DNA from: Streptomonospora nanhaiensis
GTDB taxonomy: Bacteria; Actinomycetota; Actinomycetes; Streptosporangiales; Streptosporangiaceae
Assembly (NCBI RefSeq): GCF_026642255.1
Contig: NZ_CP113264.1
Span: 4,712,001 to 4,776,000, forward strand
Length of the DNA: 64,000 nt
Direction: 5' to 3'
Positions within the stretch are counted from its first letter, which is position 1; each line of letters opens with the position of its first letter. Position numbers and translations under genes: made by a program. Positions 48,063 to 57,004 of the stretch are shown here, in pieces. The notes under the pieces were generated by a model that saw only the letters and a list, made by a program, of their open reading frames with translations, did not search any database and was not told the DNA's origin.

Positions 48063-51000
48063 TCAGCGGCTCCGGGGCGGCTCGGCGGTGGCGGTGACCA
48101 GGGCGGCCCACATCAGCGGGGTCGCGGAGGGGTCCCCTGCCGTGCGCCAGCGGTCCAGCCGGGTGCGCTGCCAATCGGCCAGCGCACGCACGGGGTCGGG
48201 CGCGTCGTGGGCGGCGTCCACCGCCGCCACCAGCGCGGACAGGGGGCGCTCGTCGGGGGGCACCCTCCCGAAGCGGTGCAGGGCGAGGTTGGTGGGCAGC
48301 ACCCACCGGGCGGAGGTGACCAGGTCCGCGCCGTTGCGGAGCACGGCCGACGCCAGCCCGAAGGACTCGGTGAAGCGGGCGTCCGCGCCGCTCTCGCACG
48401 CGATGAGCCCCACCCGGGGAGGCGAGGGCCAGAGCTCGGCCCCGGGGCGGCCGTCGGCGCCGCCCGTGAGCAGGTCCTTGGCGGAGAGCGGCCGGTGGGA
48501 GCGGACGACCTCGGCGTGCCCCTCGGTTTCGGGGCCGCAGCACAGGTGCAGGCGGGCGTCCTCGCTCTGGCCGCCCTCCACCGGGGCGGACGTGACGTGG
48601 CCGACGTAGAGCAGGCGGCGGGCGCCCGATCGCAGGGCGCGTCCCAGCCACTCCCGGTCCTGGTCGGTGCGGCGCAGGGCCTCCTCCGGGGCGGAGACCG
48701 CGGGCAGCATGTCGCCCGCGTCCCGGTGGGCGCGGACCAGGGCCAGCAGGTCGGGGTCGGTGCCCGGTCTTCCCAGGACCGACCCGAGCGGTGAGTCCGC
48801 GCGGAAGCCCGGGACCCGGGGGTCGAGGACGAGGACGGCGGGGGCGGTGGCGGTGCGGCCCGTGGGCGCGGCCGGGTCGGGGGGCGGGGCGGCCCCGTGC
48901 TCCCCCGGCCCGTGACGGCCGGGCGCCCCGGACGCCGCCGGTGGGGGCGGTGTTCCGGGTAGAGCGGTTGGGGCGGGTTGGACGTCGGTCGGCGCCCCGA
49001 GGGCGAGCGGCACCGCCAGCACCACGTCCGCCAGGTCGAGCAGCCGCCGGCCGCCGTCCACGGCCAGGAGTTCCCAGGGCACCTGGCCGGTGCGCGGGGA
49101 CGGCTGCACCCGCACCAGCGGGCGGACGCCCGTCCCCTCCCCCACCTGGCGGATCTGGTCGGTGAGCTCGGCCGGCCACAGGACCGACGCCAGCCGGGCG
49201 GCGAGGTCCCGCTCCCGCGCGGGGTCGGTCATGGCCCCGTCGGCGAGGGCCGCGGCCACGTCCTCTCCGGGTCCGGGGAGCGCGGCGGCGAGTTCGGCCG
49301 TCACCGCGTCGGCGTCGTCCCCGGGTGCGTACCCGGTGCCGAAGCCCTGGGCGCCGAGCGTCCACCGCCAGGTCATGTACAGGTCCCCGGCGTCCGCGAG
49401 CCGCACCAGCACGGTCGGCACCGGATACGGGAACGAGGGGGACGGCCCGGCGGTGGCAACGACGGTCCGGTCGGAGGTCACCCTGCGCCGGTACCGGCCC
49501 TCGGCCGCGACGACGTACTCCTGGAGCGCGGTGCGGTCGGTGCCCTCCCCCATCAGGACGCGGGGCGGCAGCTCGACCCTCACCCCGTCGGCGCCCCGGG
49601 CGCCCGGGTCCTGCCCTCCCCCGGCTGCGAGGGAGACGTCCACGGCTCCCCCTCCGGAGGGGGACAGGTCCGGTCCCTCCGGGTCCGGAGGGGCGAGGGG
49701 TCCTCTGGCCCCCGGCCCCGGGAAGGCCCCCTCCGCCGCGGGCGCGGGTGCCAGGGGGGCGCCGGCGCAGCGGAACTCCACCAGCTCGAACAGCAGCCCC
49801 TGGTCCCGGCGCAGCAGGGCCAGCTCGAAGACGAGGCGGACGGCGCTCCGCGAGAGCGCCGACCACTGGTCGCGGGCGTGCCCGGTGGCGAAGTCGGCCC
49901 GCATGGACTCCAGGGCGAGGGACGCGGGGAGCGCCAGGGCCAGTGCGGAGTCCAGGGCCTCCCGCTCGTGCCCCTCGAAGCGGCCCGCCCGCAGCAGCCC
50001 GTCCACGGCCCGGGCGACGAGGAAGTCGGTCTGGGCGCACCGCTCGTAGGCGCCCATCTCCTCGAAGACGGCGCGGGCCCGCTCGCACATGTCCTTCATC
50101 GCGAGGTGGTCCCCCGCCTCGAACGCCTGCCGGGCGGTCACGACGAGGCCGTCCGCCGCCGCCAGGCGCACCCCGAGGTCCTCGAAGCGGGACAGGGAGG
50201 AGGCGGCCAGCTCGCGGGCGGCGTCGGCCGATCCCCTGGCCTGCGCGATCAGCGAGCGGGCCTGTTCGCACACCGCCAGGGACACGTGGTCGCCCTGGCG
50301 TTCGAGGGCGACGGAGGCCGTGCGGTAGAGGCGTTCGGCCGCGTCGAGGTCGCCCCGGCGCACGGCGGCGAACCCCCGGTGGCCTGTGAGGAAGGCCGGT
50401 TCGGCTCCGGCGGGGTCGAGCGCGCGGAAGCGCTCGGCCGCGCGGTCCAGGTGGTCCTCGGCCTGCTCGGGCCGGCCGGTGCTCGCCAGGAGCAGGCCCA
50501 TGGACGTCAGCAGGTAGGGGGCCGGTCCCTCGGGGGCGGTGGCCAGGGCGGCGGTGAGGAGCTCCTCGGCCGCGCCCCAGTCGCCGCGCTCCATGAGCAG
50601 GCGCGCCCGGGAGTCGGCGAGTTCGGCCCGGCGGGCGCCGTCGTCGCACGGTTCCCCGGCCCTGAGGTCGGCCTCGTCCAGCAGGGTGTGCGCGGTGCGG
50701 TGGTCGCCCGACCTGCGGGCGGCCTCGGCGCGTTCCAGGAGGGCCTTGAGGAGGATGGACAGCCACAGGGGGCGGCCGCGGGGGCCGGTGGCGTGGGGCT
50801 CCACGGCGCGCAGGAGGACGAGCGCGCCGTCCAGGGCGGGGACCCCGTCGCCCGGTGCGCCGCGCTCGGAGCGGACCATGCCCACGTCCGTGAGCAGCAG
50901 TCCCCGCAGGAACCGCACGTCGGGGCTGTCCGGGAGGCGTTCGGCCGCGTCGAGGAGCTGGAGGAGGACGTCCTCGGCGGCGGCGAGCTCCCTCCCGGCG

Positions 51001-51158
51001 AGGAGTGCCTCGCTGTGGGCCAGCCCCGAGTCGAAGGGTTCCCCGAAGCCCATGGGTCGGTCCTCGGGGGCGTCCCCGGCGGAGGCGTGGGACGGGTCGA
51101 GGGGGTCGGCGGGAGCGGCCCCGGCCGGGGTGCGGGAGGGGTCGTGGGGGTGGGCCAT
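48063..51158 (-). CDS. TPR-CHAT protein: putative caspase-like protease with TPR repeats
   Basis: A large 1031-residue protein. Residues ~50-460 form TPR-like helical repeats (AEELLTAALATAPEGPAPYLLTSMGLLLASTGRPEQAEDHLDRAAERF; LDAAERLYRTASVALERQGDH). The C-terminal ~350 residues are a CHAT (caspase-HetF-associated-with-TPR) domain. The catalytic dyad is in place: His854 in YVGHVTSAP and Cys921 in GLIACESGAD, with the usual GADLVTSARWVLPT after it. TPR-CHAT proteases such as Csx29 are activated by partners and cut specific proteins in immunity. The linker is Pro/Gly-rich. ATG 51158 is one base after the upstream gene's stop. Third gene of a three-gene operon. Confidence 0.85.
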   Translation of the reverse strand: MAHPHDPSRTPAGAAPADPLDPSHASAGDAPEDRPMGFGEPFDSGLAHSEALLAGRELAAAEDVLLQLLDAAERLPDSPDVRFLRGLLLTDVGMVRSERGAPGDGVPALDGALVLLRAVEPHATGPRGRPLWLSILLKALLERAEAARRSGDHRTAHTLLDEADLRAGEPCDDGARRAELADSRARLLMERGDWGAAEELLTAALATAPEGPAPYLLTSMGLLLASTGRPEQAEDHLDRAAERFRALDPAGAEPAFLTGHRGFAAVRRGDLDAAERLYRTASVALERQGDHVSLAVCEQARSLIAQARGSADAARELAASSLSRFEDLGVRLAAADGLVVTARQAFEAGDHLAMKDMCERARAVFEEMGAYERCAQTDFLVARAVDGLLRAGRFEGHEREALDSALALALPASLALESMRADFATGHARDQWSALSRSAVRLVFELALLRRDQGLLFELVEFRCAGAPLAPAPAAEGAFPGPGARGPLAPPDPEGPDLSPSGGGAVDVSLAAGGGQDPGARGADGVRVELPPRVLMGEGTDRTALQEYVVAAEGRYRRRVTSDRTVVATAGPSPSFPYPVPTVLVRLADAGDLYMTWRWTLGAQGFGTGYAPGDDADAVTAELAAALPGPGEDVAAALADGAMTDPARERDLAARLASVLWPAELTDQIRQVGEGTGVRPLVRVQPSPRTGQVPWELLAVDGGRRLLDLADVVLAVPLALGAPTDVQPAPTALPGTPPPPAASGAPGRHGPGEHGAAPPPDPAAPTGRTATAPAVLVLDPRVPGFRADSPLGSVLGRPGTDPDLLALVRAHRDAGDMLPAVSAPEEALRRTDQDREWLGRALRSGARRLLYVGHVTSAPVEGGQSEDARLHLCCGPETEGHAEVVRSHRPLSAKDLLTGGADGRPGAELWPSPPRVGLIACESGADARFTESFGLASAVLRNGADLVTSARWVLPTNLALHRFGRVPPDERPLSALVAAVDAAHDAPDPVRALADWQRTRLDRWRTAGDPSATPLMWAALVTATAEPPRSR

Positions 51159-51159
51159 G

Positions 51160-52500
51160 TCAGAAGTCCTCCTCCGTGTGGGCCGCGACGATCTCGGCGA
51201 GGAAGGGCGCGGGGCCGAACCCCTCCCCCGCTCCCGCTCCGTCCGGTCCGGTGGCGCCCCCGGCCGCGGCGAGGCGGCGGCGGGCCAGCGCGCGCAGCCC
51301 CTCACGGGTCCGGCGGGCGCGGGCGGGGTCCTGCGGTCCGGGGTCGAACCCCGGCAGGACCACCTGGACGTCCGGGGAGGGGGCGGCCGTGTCCGGCAGG
51401 GCGGTGTCCACGAGGGCGGTCCAGGCGTCCCCCGCGCGCTCGCAGCGCACCCGCACGGGGGCGGTGGCGCCGACCCGGACCTCCGCGACCGGCCGCACGC
51501 CGGGGGCGGGGCGAACCTCCCCCGCAACCGCCTCCACCAGGACCGCGCGCCGGGAGCCGTGGGCGAAGGCGGTCCAGGTGACGGCGTCCTCGGAGGCGTC
51601 CACGAACCCGGGCGGGTACCGGCACCAGTCGTTGGTCCCCGTCCCCCGTCCCATCACCCTGGCGCCGGGGGGCGGCCCCGCGGCGCCGCCGGCGGCGAGG
51701 GCGTGGTCCTGCGGGAGGGCGCCCGGCCGACGGGGGACGGCACCGCCCGCGGGGGCCGTCCACCCGGCGGGGCCGGAGCCGCCCCGGCCCCCGGGGTCGT
51801 CGGGTCCGGCGAGACCGTCGACGTCGAGCCCCGCGTCGTCGGCCACCGCCCGCACGGACCGGAGGACGTCGGAGACGGCGCCCGGCCGGGCGTGCCACAG
51901 GTCGAGCAGCGGCCGGACGCCCGCGCGGTGTTCGAGGACCAGGTCGGCGGCGGGGTCCGCGTCCGGGTCCCACACCTGCTGGCACCGGTGGGTGAGCGCG
52001 GCCAGCTCCAGGCCGAGCAGGTCGGCGTCGAGGGCGGGAACGCCGTCCAGGTGGGAGGCGGGCCACCAGCGGGACGCCCAGTGCCCCGTGGCCAGCCGGT
52101 GCAGGTCCCGCGCGAGCGCACCCGGCTCCGCGGCGACCCGCAGGGCGTGCGCCCGGCCGCTCGCGCAGGCCGCCACGGCGCGCGCCGCCCCGGCCCCGTA
52201 GACGGCCCACAGCCACGTCTGGGCCTCGGGCGCGGACTCCACCAGGGCGTCGGGGAGGAGGTCGGGACGGGGGCCGCCGAACGGGGCGGCCCCGGACGCG
52301 GCGGCCCCCTCCCGCGCATCGGAGAGGGCGGTTCCCGGGGGGACCCCGGTGGCGACCGCGCCCGGCCCGGCGATGTCGGGCCAGGTGAGGAGCGCGCCGG
52401 CCGCGTCGAGGACGGACCGGCCGAACTCGGGGACGCTCAGGCGGTCCTCGACGGCCACGCTCACGCCGTCCTCCTCCGCCCTCACCTCGATCCAGGTCAT
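51160..52500 (-). CDS. Uncharacterised protein, middle gene of the CHAT operon (446 aa)
   Basis: I do not recognise a family. The N-terminus (MTWIEVRAEEDGVSVAVEDRLSVPEFGRSVLDAAGALLTW) is beta-rich with a short helical segment. The middle is Ala/Leu-rich helical (ALARDLHRLATGHWASRWWPASHLDGVPALDADLLGLELAALTHRCQQVW), then a Pro/Gly linker and a C-terminal beta-rich domain (VDASEDAVTWTAFAHGSRRAVLVEAV; PVAEVRVGATAPVRVR). No TM or enzyme motif is visible. It overlaps the upstream gene in ATGA and is 1 bp from the CHAT gene, so it is probably a dedicated partner, perhaps the protease substrate or its sensor. Confidence 0.75.
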   Translation of the reverse strand: MTWIEVRAEEDGVSVAVEDRLSVPEFGRSVLDAAGALLTWPDIAGPGAVATGVPPGTALSDAREGAAASGAAPFGGPRPDLLPDALVESAPEAQTWLWAVYGAGAARAVAACASGRAHALRVAAEPGALARDLHRLATGHWASRWWPASHLDGVPALDADLLGLELAALTHRCQQVWDPDADPAADLVLEHRAGVRPLLDLWHARPGAVSDVLRSVRAVADDAGLDVDGLAGPDDPGGRGGSGPAGWTAPAGGAVPRRPGALPQDHALAAGGAAGPPPGARVMGRGTGTNDWCRYPPGFVDASEDAVTWTAFAHGSRRAVLVEAVAGEVRPAPGVRPVAEVRVGATAPVRVRCERAGDAWTALVDTALPDTAAPSPDVQVVLPGFDPGPQDPARARRTREGLRALARRRLAAAGGATGPDGAGAGEGFGPAPFLAEIVAAHTEEDF

Positions 52501-54071
52501 GCCGCGCTCCCGGAGGTGGTGTCGGTCAGCGTCCGCAGGGCCGCGCGCACGCGGGCCCGGTGGTCCATGAGCACGGAGTAGGAGACGCCGTCGAGGAGGG
52601 ACCACAGCTCGGCGGTGCCGTCGATCCCGGCCGCGTGGGCGTCGCGGCCGTGCAGGCGGGCCCACAGGCGGCGGGTGTAGGCGATCCACGGGGTCCGCAG
52701 GGAGCGGCCGAGGTCGGTGAGAAGGTCCTCCCCGGAGGCCGGGGGGCCGGTGGGGGCCGGGGGTTGCGTGGGGGCCGGCCCCGTCCCCGGCGCCCCGCCG
52801 TCCGGGGGACCGGCGCCGGGAGCCCCGCCCCCCGTGCCGTGGGCGCTCGGGGCGTCGAAGGGCGACACGGTCATGCGCCGGGCGCGCGCCACGGAGGACT
52901 CGCGGCGCCAGCGGCGGTCGATGGCGCGGTGCGCGCGCGTGGGACCCGGGGCGGTGCCGAGCGGGTCGAGCCCCGCGGCGAGGCGTCCTCCGACCAGGAG
53001 CGCCACGCGCAGCGACTCGTCGGACAGGCCGAGCGGCGAGCAGCTGCGCGCGGTCTCGGCGGCGACGAGCTCGGGGACCGGCGGCAGATCGTGGTGTCCG
53101 GGCGCCCTCAGGACGGTGAAGACCCTCTCGTAGAGGGTGCGGTCCAGGGGCGCCGGCAGGGTCGCGGTGGACGCCGTGCTCCCCACGCCGGGGCGCGGCG
53201 GCGGGGGGTCGGCGCTCAGGCCCAGGTGGGGCGGTACGCCTTCGGGTCCCCAGGCGGAGGCCGGACCGGCGGCCCACAGCGCCGACCCCAGACGCGTGCC
53301 GTGGCCGCCCCCGACCAGGGCGGCGAGGGCGCTCTCCGCGGTGTCACCGGGGTCCCGGAGGTCCGTCCCGCACTCCTGCTCCCGGTACCGGGGGACGTGG
53401 CCGTCGGCGGGGAAGGCGCCGCCGGGGGCGCCGCGCTTCCCGGAGGCGCCCCGGTCGGCCGGTGCGCACCCGTCCAGGACGGTGTCCGCGAGGGAGAGGG
53501 CGTCCGCCTCGGGGACGGCGCCGGGGGCGGCGGGTACGGGGCGTGCTCCCCAGGCGCGGGACAGCGCCTGGGCGACCGACCTCTCCGTCGCGGGATCGCG
53601 CAGGTGGGCCTTGAGGGCTTCGACGGTGCGCCCGCCGTCGCGCGCGGCCAGCTCCAGGACGACCTTCCGCGCGACCTCCTCCGCGTCGGGGGGCCGCGGG
53701 GCCCCGTGCTCGGCGGCGAGCTCGTAGCAGCGCTGGAAGTACAGGTCCTGCGGGTTGCCCCCGACCACGCGCAGGGCCCGGCGGACCCGCTTGAGCAGCG
53801 TGAACCAGCCCGCGGCGGCCGCCAGTCGCGGCCCGTCCCCGCGCAGGAGGCCGGCGGCCAGGTCGGCGGCCTCGTCGGTGAGGAGGTCCCCGGCGAGTTC
53901 CGGGCGCAGGACGGGGCGCAGGACGAGCGGGAGGACGAGGAGTTTGACGGCGCGGGTGAGCGGGGCGCCGCCGGGGCCGCTGAGCGGTTCCAGTCCGGGG
54001 CCGAGCGCTCGCCAGGCCCGGTCGATGACCTGGGACCGGGGCTGGAGCGTCCCGAGGGGAGTCGCTGGCAC
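52497..54071 (-). CDS. Uncharacterised protein, first gene of the CHAT operon (524 aa)
   Basis: Unrecognised. The N-terminal half is helical with a hydrophobic patch (TRAVKLLVLPLVLRPVLRPELAGDLLTDEAADLAAGLL) that may be amphipathic rather than a true membrane span, then helical LKRVRRALRVVGGNPQDLYFQRCYELAAEHG. The middle is rich in Gly/Ala/Pro; a conserved-looking C-terminal block follows (RARRMTVSPFDAPSAHG; LRTPWIAYTRRLWARLHGRDAHAAGIDGTAELWSLLDG). The start GTG 54071 is the only one near the promoter gap to 54,193. It heads the operon and overlaps the second gene by 4 bp. Confidence 0.72.
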   Translation of the reverse strand: MPATPLGTLQPRSQVIDRAWRALGPGLEPLSGPGGAPLTRAVKLLVLPLVLRPVLRPELAGDLLTDEAADLAAGLLRGDGPRLAAAAGWFTLLKRVRRALRVVGGNPQDLYFQRCYELAAEHGAPRPPDAEEVARKVVLELAARDGGRTVEALKAHLRDPATERSVAQALSRAWGARPVPAAPGAVPEADALSLADTVLDGCAPADRGASGKRGAPGGAFPADGHVPRYREQECGTDLRDPGDTAESALAALVGGGHGTRLGSALWAAGPASAWGPEGVPPHLGLSADPPPPRPGVGSTASTATLPAPLDRTLYERVFTVLRAPGHHDLPPVPELVAAETARSCSPLGLSDESLRVALLVGGRLAAGLDPLGTAPGPTRAHRAIDRRWRRESSVARARRMTVSPFDAPSAHGTGGGAPGAGPPDGGAPGTGPAPTQPPAPTGPPASGEDLLTDLGRSLRTPWIAYTRRLWARLHGRDAHAAGIDGTAELWSLLDGVSYSVLMDHRARVRAALRTLTDTTSGSAA

Positions 54072-54193
54072 AGGACGAGGGTACCGGCCCGGCCCCTCCG
54101 GTCGACGGCAGGTCCGAACCTGGGATCGGTAGGACGCGGCGGCGGGGTCTGATGGGTCCCGGTGGACATCGAGAGCGTGAGAGGGAGGCATCC

Positions 54194-55009
54194 ATGGGCA
54201 GGTCGGTGGTTCGTTCGGTGGTGCTCGTCGAGACGGTCGCGGCGCTCGGCCTGGTCGGCTGGTACGTGTGGGCGGGGGTGACCGCGCCCCCGGACGCGTT
54301 CGTCAGCCCGTGGCTGCGCAACATGTGGGCGCCGATCGGGGCGCTGGTGATGCTGGGCACCACGCTGCCGATGCTGGGGGTCGCTTCGGCGCTCGGCGGA
54401 CTCGGAGGCGGGTTGGGCCGCAAGGAGGCGGCCGACGCCCCCGTCGGGATCGGGACCGTCACCGGGGTGGCCCGTACCGGGTTGAGCGTCAACGACCAGC
54501 CCCAGCTGGCGATCAGCATGGACGTCGAGACGCCGGAGGGGCACCGGTTCTCCGCGGTGGCCAAGCACGTCGTCGACATCACCCAGGTGGCCGAACTGGT
54601 CCCGGGTACGGTGCTGCCGGTCCGGTACCTGCACGACCGGCCCGGGGTGGTCTCCCTGGACCGCGGGGAGGACCCGGCCCTGGTGCAGGCGGCCTACAAC
54701 GCGGTGATGGTGCGCGCGGGTCTGACGACGGAACGCAACCTGGACATCGCGGCGCGCGGTGTGCGGGCGCAGGGGGTCGTCTCCTCGGTGCGGCCGACCG
54801 GGCGCCTGCTCAACGGCAACCCGGAGATGGAGATCGGGCTGGGGGTGACCCGCCCGGACGGAAGCCTCTTCCACGCGGCCGTCGTGAAGGTCCTTCCCGC
54901 GTCCTCGGTCGTGAGCGTGCAGGTGGGACGGGTGCTGACGGTGCACTACCTTCCCGAGCGGGAGGAGGAGCTGGTCCTCCAGACCCCCGCCAACCCGGGG
55001 GTCCGGTGA
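54194..55009 (+). CDS. Unknown two-TM membrane protein with repeated beta domain (271 aa)
   Basis: A 271-residue membrane protein divergent from the CHAT operon across 122 bp. Two hydrophobic spans near residues 5-28 (VVRSVVLVETVAALGLVGWYVWAG) and 43-75 are followed by two similar ~70-residue beta-rich units: GTVTGVARTGLSVNDQPQLAISMDVETPEG and GVVSSVRPTGRLLNGNPEMEIGLGVTRPDG, each leading to a VGxVLxVxYL strand (TVLPVRYLHD; RVLTVHYLPE). The repeats resemble DUF3592-like domains. ATG 54194 follows GAGGGAGG. Divergence suggests it may be co-regulated with, or part of, the CHAT system. Confidence 0.72.
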   Translation: MGRSVVRSVVLVETVAALGLVGWYVWAGVTAPPDAFVSPWLRNMWAPIGALVMLGTTLPMLGVASALGGLGGGLGRKEAADAPVGIGTVTGVARTGLSVNDQPQLAISMDVETPEGHRFSAVAKHVVDITQVAELVPGTVLPVRYLHDRPGVVSLDRGEDPALVQAAYNAVMVRAGLTTERNLDIAARGVRAQGVVSSVRPTGRLLNGNPEMEIGLGVTRPDGSLFHAAVVKVLPASSVVSVQVGRVLTVHYLPEREEELVLQTPANPGVR

Positions 55010-55198
55010 CGCGGGCCGGCCGTGCGCGACCGGTTCCGGCCCGGGTGGGGCCGGACACCCGGCCGGGACCGCGCGTGGCGGGGCGCGCCGTCACGGCGGC
55101 CGGGGCAGCCCCGCGCACTCTCCGGGAAACGGTGGCCCGGCGCCCCGCTCTGGCCTAACCTGTCCGCGGCACCACACACCCGACGGAACACGGTGAGC

Positions 55199-56170
55199 AT
55201 GAACGACGTACGGCTTCGCCCTCTCGGCCGCACCGACCTGCGCGTATCCCCCCTGTGCCTGGGCGGGAACGTCTTCGGCTGGACCGCCGACGAGAGCACT
55301 TCCTTCAAGGTCCTCGACACGTTCGTCGCCGGGGGCGGCAACTTCGTCGACACTGCCGACTCCTACTCCGCCTGGGTCGAGGGGAACAGCGGAGGAGAGT
55401 CCGAGACGGTCATCGGCCGCTGGCTGGCGGCGCGCGGCCGCCCCGAGGGCCTGGTCCTCGCGACCAAGGTCAGCGGGCACCCGGAGTTCCCGGGCCTGTC
55501 CGCCGCCAACGTCCACGCTGCCGTGGACGCCTCCCGGGCCCGGCTCGGCGTGGAGGTGATCGACCTCTACTACGCGCACCACGACGACCCCGGGACCCCG
55601 CTCGCGGAGAGCGCGCGGGCGTTCTCCGAGCTGGTGGACGACGGCCGTATCCGGTACATCGGCCTGTCCAACCACAGCCCCGGGCGCATCCGCGAGTGGC
55701 TGGACATCTGCGCCGACCAGGGGCTCCACGCCCCGGTGTGCGTGCAGCCCCACTACAACCTGATGGAGCGCGGGGTCGAGGAGGACCTGGTGCCCCTGGC
55801 CCTGGAGCGCGGCCTGTCCCTGCTGCCCTACTTCGGCCTGGCCCGCGGGTTCCTCACCGGCAAGTACCGGCGGGGCGGTGCGGAGGTCGACAGCCCGCGC
55901 GCGGGCACGGCCCGCGCCTACCTGGACGACCCGCGCGCCGAGCTGGTCCTGGGGGCCCTGGACGCGGTCGCGGCCCGCAACGGCGTCTCCCCGGCCTCGG
56001 TCGCGCTGTCGTGGCTGTCGGACCGGCCGGCCGTGGCGTCGGTCCTGGCCAGCGCACGCAACACCGACCAGCTCACCGACCTGATGGCCGTCAACCACCT
56101 GCGGCTGGACGAGGAGTCGACCGAGCTGCTGTCCGAGGACTCCGGCCCGGGAGGATCCGGGGTCTCCTGA
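55199..56170 (+). CDS. Aldo/keto reductase (AKR, YajO/Tas-like)
   Basis: NADPH-dependent aldo/keto reductase of 323 residues. Tetrad motifs: FVDTADSYSAWVEG (Asp, Tyr), LVLATKVSG (Lys) and LYYAHHDDP (His). Cofactor region: YIGLSNHSPGRIREW, YFGLARGFLTGKYR and ASVLASARNTDQLTD. It belongs to the larger AKR11/12-type clade. ATG 55199; an in-frame GTG lies two codons earlier. It is followed by a long palindrome and the metX remnant. Confidence 0.88.
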   Translation: MNDVRLRPLGRTDLRVSPLCLGGNVFGWTADESTSFKVLDTFVAGGGNFVDTADSYSAWVEGNSGGESETVIGRWLAARGRPEGLVLATKVSGHPEFPGLSAANVHAAVDASRARLGVEVIDLYYAHHDDPGTPLAESARAFSELVDDGRIRYIGLSNHSPGRIREWLDICADQGLHAPVCVQPHYNLMERGVEEDLVPLALERGLSLLPYFGLARGFLTGKYRRGGAEVDSPRAGTARAYLDDPRAELVLGALDAVAARNGVSPASVALSWLSDRPAVASVLASARNTDQLTDLMAVNHLRLDEESTELLSEDSGPGGSGVS

Positions 56171-56179
56171 GGTCGTGGG

Positions 56180-56209
56180 AGGCCGGGACAGGGCGCCCTG
56201 TCCCGGCCT
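56180..56209. terminator. 30-bp perfect palindrome after the aldo/keto reductase
   Basis: AGGCCGGGACAGGGC at 56180-56194 is followed directly by its reverse complement at 56195-56209. Confidence 0.6.
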
Positions 56210-56211
56210 CG

Positions 56212-56336
56212 GTCCCCGTCCGCCAGGAGTTCGCGGACCGGCCCGGCCACCCGGTCTACCTCGATCAGGAACCCGTCGTGCCCGTACGGCGGGTCGATCA
56301 CCCGCACAGTCCCGGGCGGACACTCCCCCGGACCTC
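56212..56336 (-). pseudogene. metX (homoserine O-acetyltransferase) C-terminal remnant
   Basis: On the minus strand a short run reads VRVIDPPYGHDGFLIEVDRV-GPVRELLAD, which matches the conserved C-terminal end of MetX (the catalytic-histidine region S/P-YGHDxFL). An in-frame TGA at 56337-56339 sits just before it and no start is present; the other ~330 residues are gone. The rest of the interval to 56,582 shows no confident gene: a 9-bp-stem hairpin at 56351-56386 and a possible 36-codon ORF (GTG 56408, after GAGGAGAGG) that I do not trust. Confidence 0.6.
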
Positions 56337-56570
56337 ATCCCCGAAACGACGGCGGGCCGCCCGCGCCACAGCACGAACGGCCCGCCCCCGACAACAGAGG
56401 AGAGGAAGTGGATCAACCGACGCCGGAGCCGCCGCCGGAAGCTCAGATTCATGGCACACTTCGCCCGGACCGGCCGGCCCCTTGCCTTCGCCCGACCACG
56501 GAGACCGGTGCGGTGACGGCGGGGACCGACGGAGGTCCGGCGCTTGAGCGCTCGGCGGGCTTCCCCGGTC

Positions 56571-56576
56571 TAGGCT
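56571..56576 (+). promoter_or_regulatory. Putative leaderless -10 of the 61-residue gene
   Basis: TAGGCT lies 6 nt before ATG 56583, without a Shine-Dalgarno sequence. Confidence 0.4.
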
Positions 56577-56582
56577 GACACC

Positions 56583-56768
56583 ATGACCATCCACGAGTTC
56601 GACGTCCACCCGGCCATGACCCCCGAGCTGGAAGCGGCCTTCCGTGCCGACCACGGCCTGTCGGAGGACGAGGACCTGGGCCCGCACATGGCCCGGGAGG
56701 CTCAGAACCGGTTGCGTGAGGCCGGCCTGTTCGGCGGAGGTGTGGTGTACGCGGAGGACTTCGACTGA
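56583..56768 (+). CDS. Small acidic protein of unknown function (61 aa)
   Basis: A 61-residue protein: MTIHEFDVHPAMTPELEAAFRADHGLSEDEDLGPHMAREAQ and a C-terminal GLFGGGVVYAEDFD. It is acidic, helical in the middle, with no TM or metal motif, and I recognise no family. Good codon bias and a leaderless-type -10 six bases upstream support it as real. Alone on the + strand, convergent with gcvH. Confidence 0.6.
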   Translation: MTIHEFDVHPAMTPELEAAFRADHGLSEDEDLGPHMAREAQNRLREAGLFGGGVVYAEDFD

Positions 56769-56971
56769 GTACTGATACGCCGCCCCCTTCGCGCGCACGG
56801 CCCGGACACCGCGCCCCTGAGCACCGGCGCCCCGCCCGTGCGGCGGATCCGGCCCACTTCACGCCGTGGACCGGCGGCCTCTCGGGCTCCGGCAGGTGAC
56901 CGGCGAGCTCCGTGCGCGGGGCATGCGCCCCCGCGTCGTCCTCGTGCCGAACCACGGCACGGCACCGCGTT

Positions 56972-56996
56972 CGGCGGCCGACCCGGTCGGCCGCCG
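56972..56996 (-). terminator. Terminator hairpin after gcvH
   Basis: CGGCGGCCGACC at 56972-56983 pairs perfectly with GGTCGGCCGCCG at 56985-56996. The ~200 bp before it hold no confident gene. Confidence 0.5.
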
Positions 56997-57004
56997 GGTG
57001 CGGG

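Noticed and set aside
56408..56518. Thirty-six-codon ORF after GAGGAGAGG
   Set aside because: Good ribosome-binding sequence, but the product is Pro/Arg-rich and the region is a remnant; not enough support.
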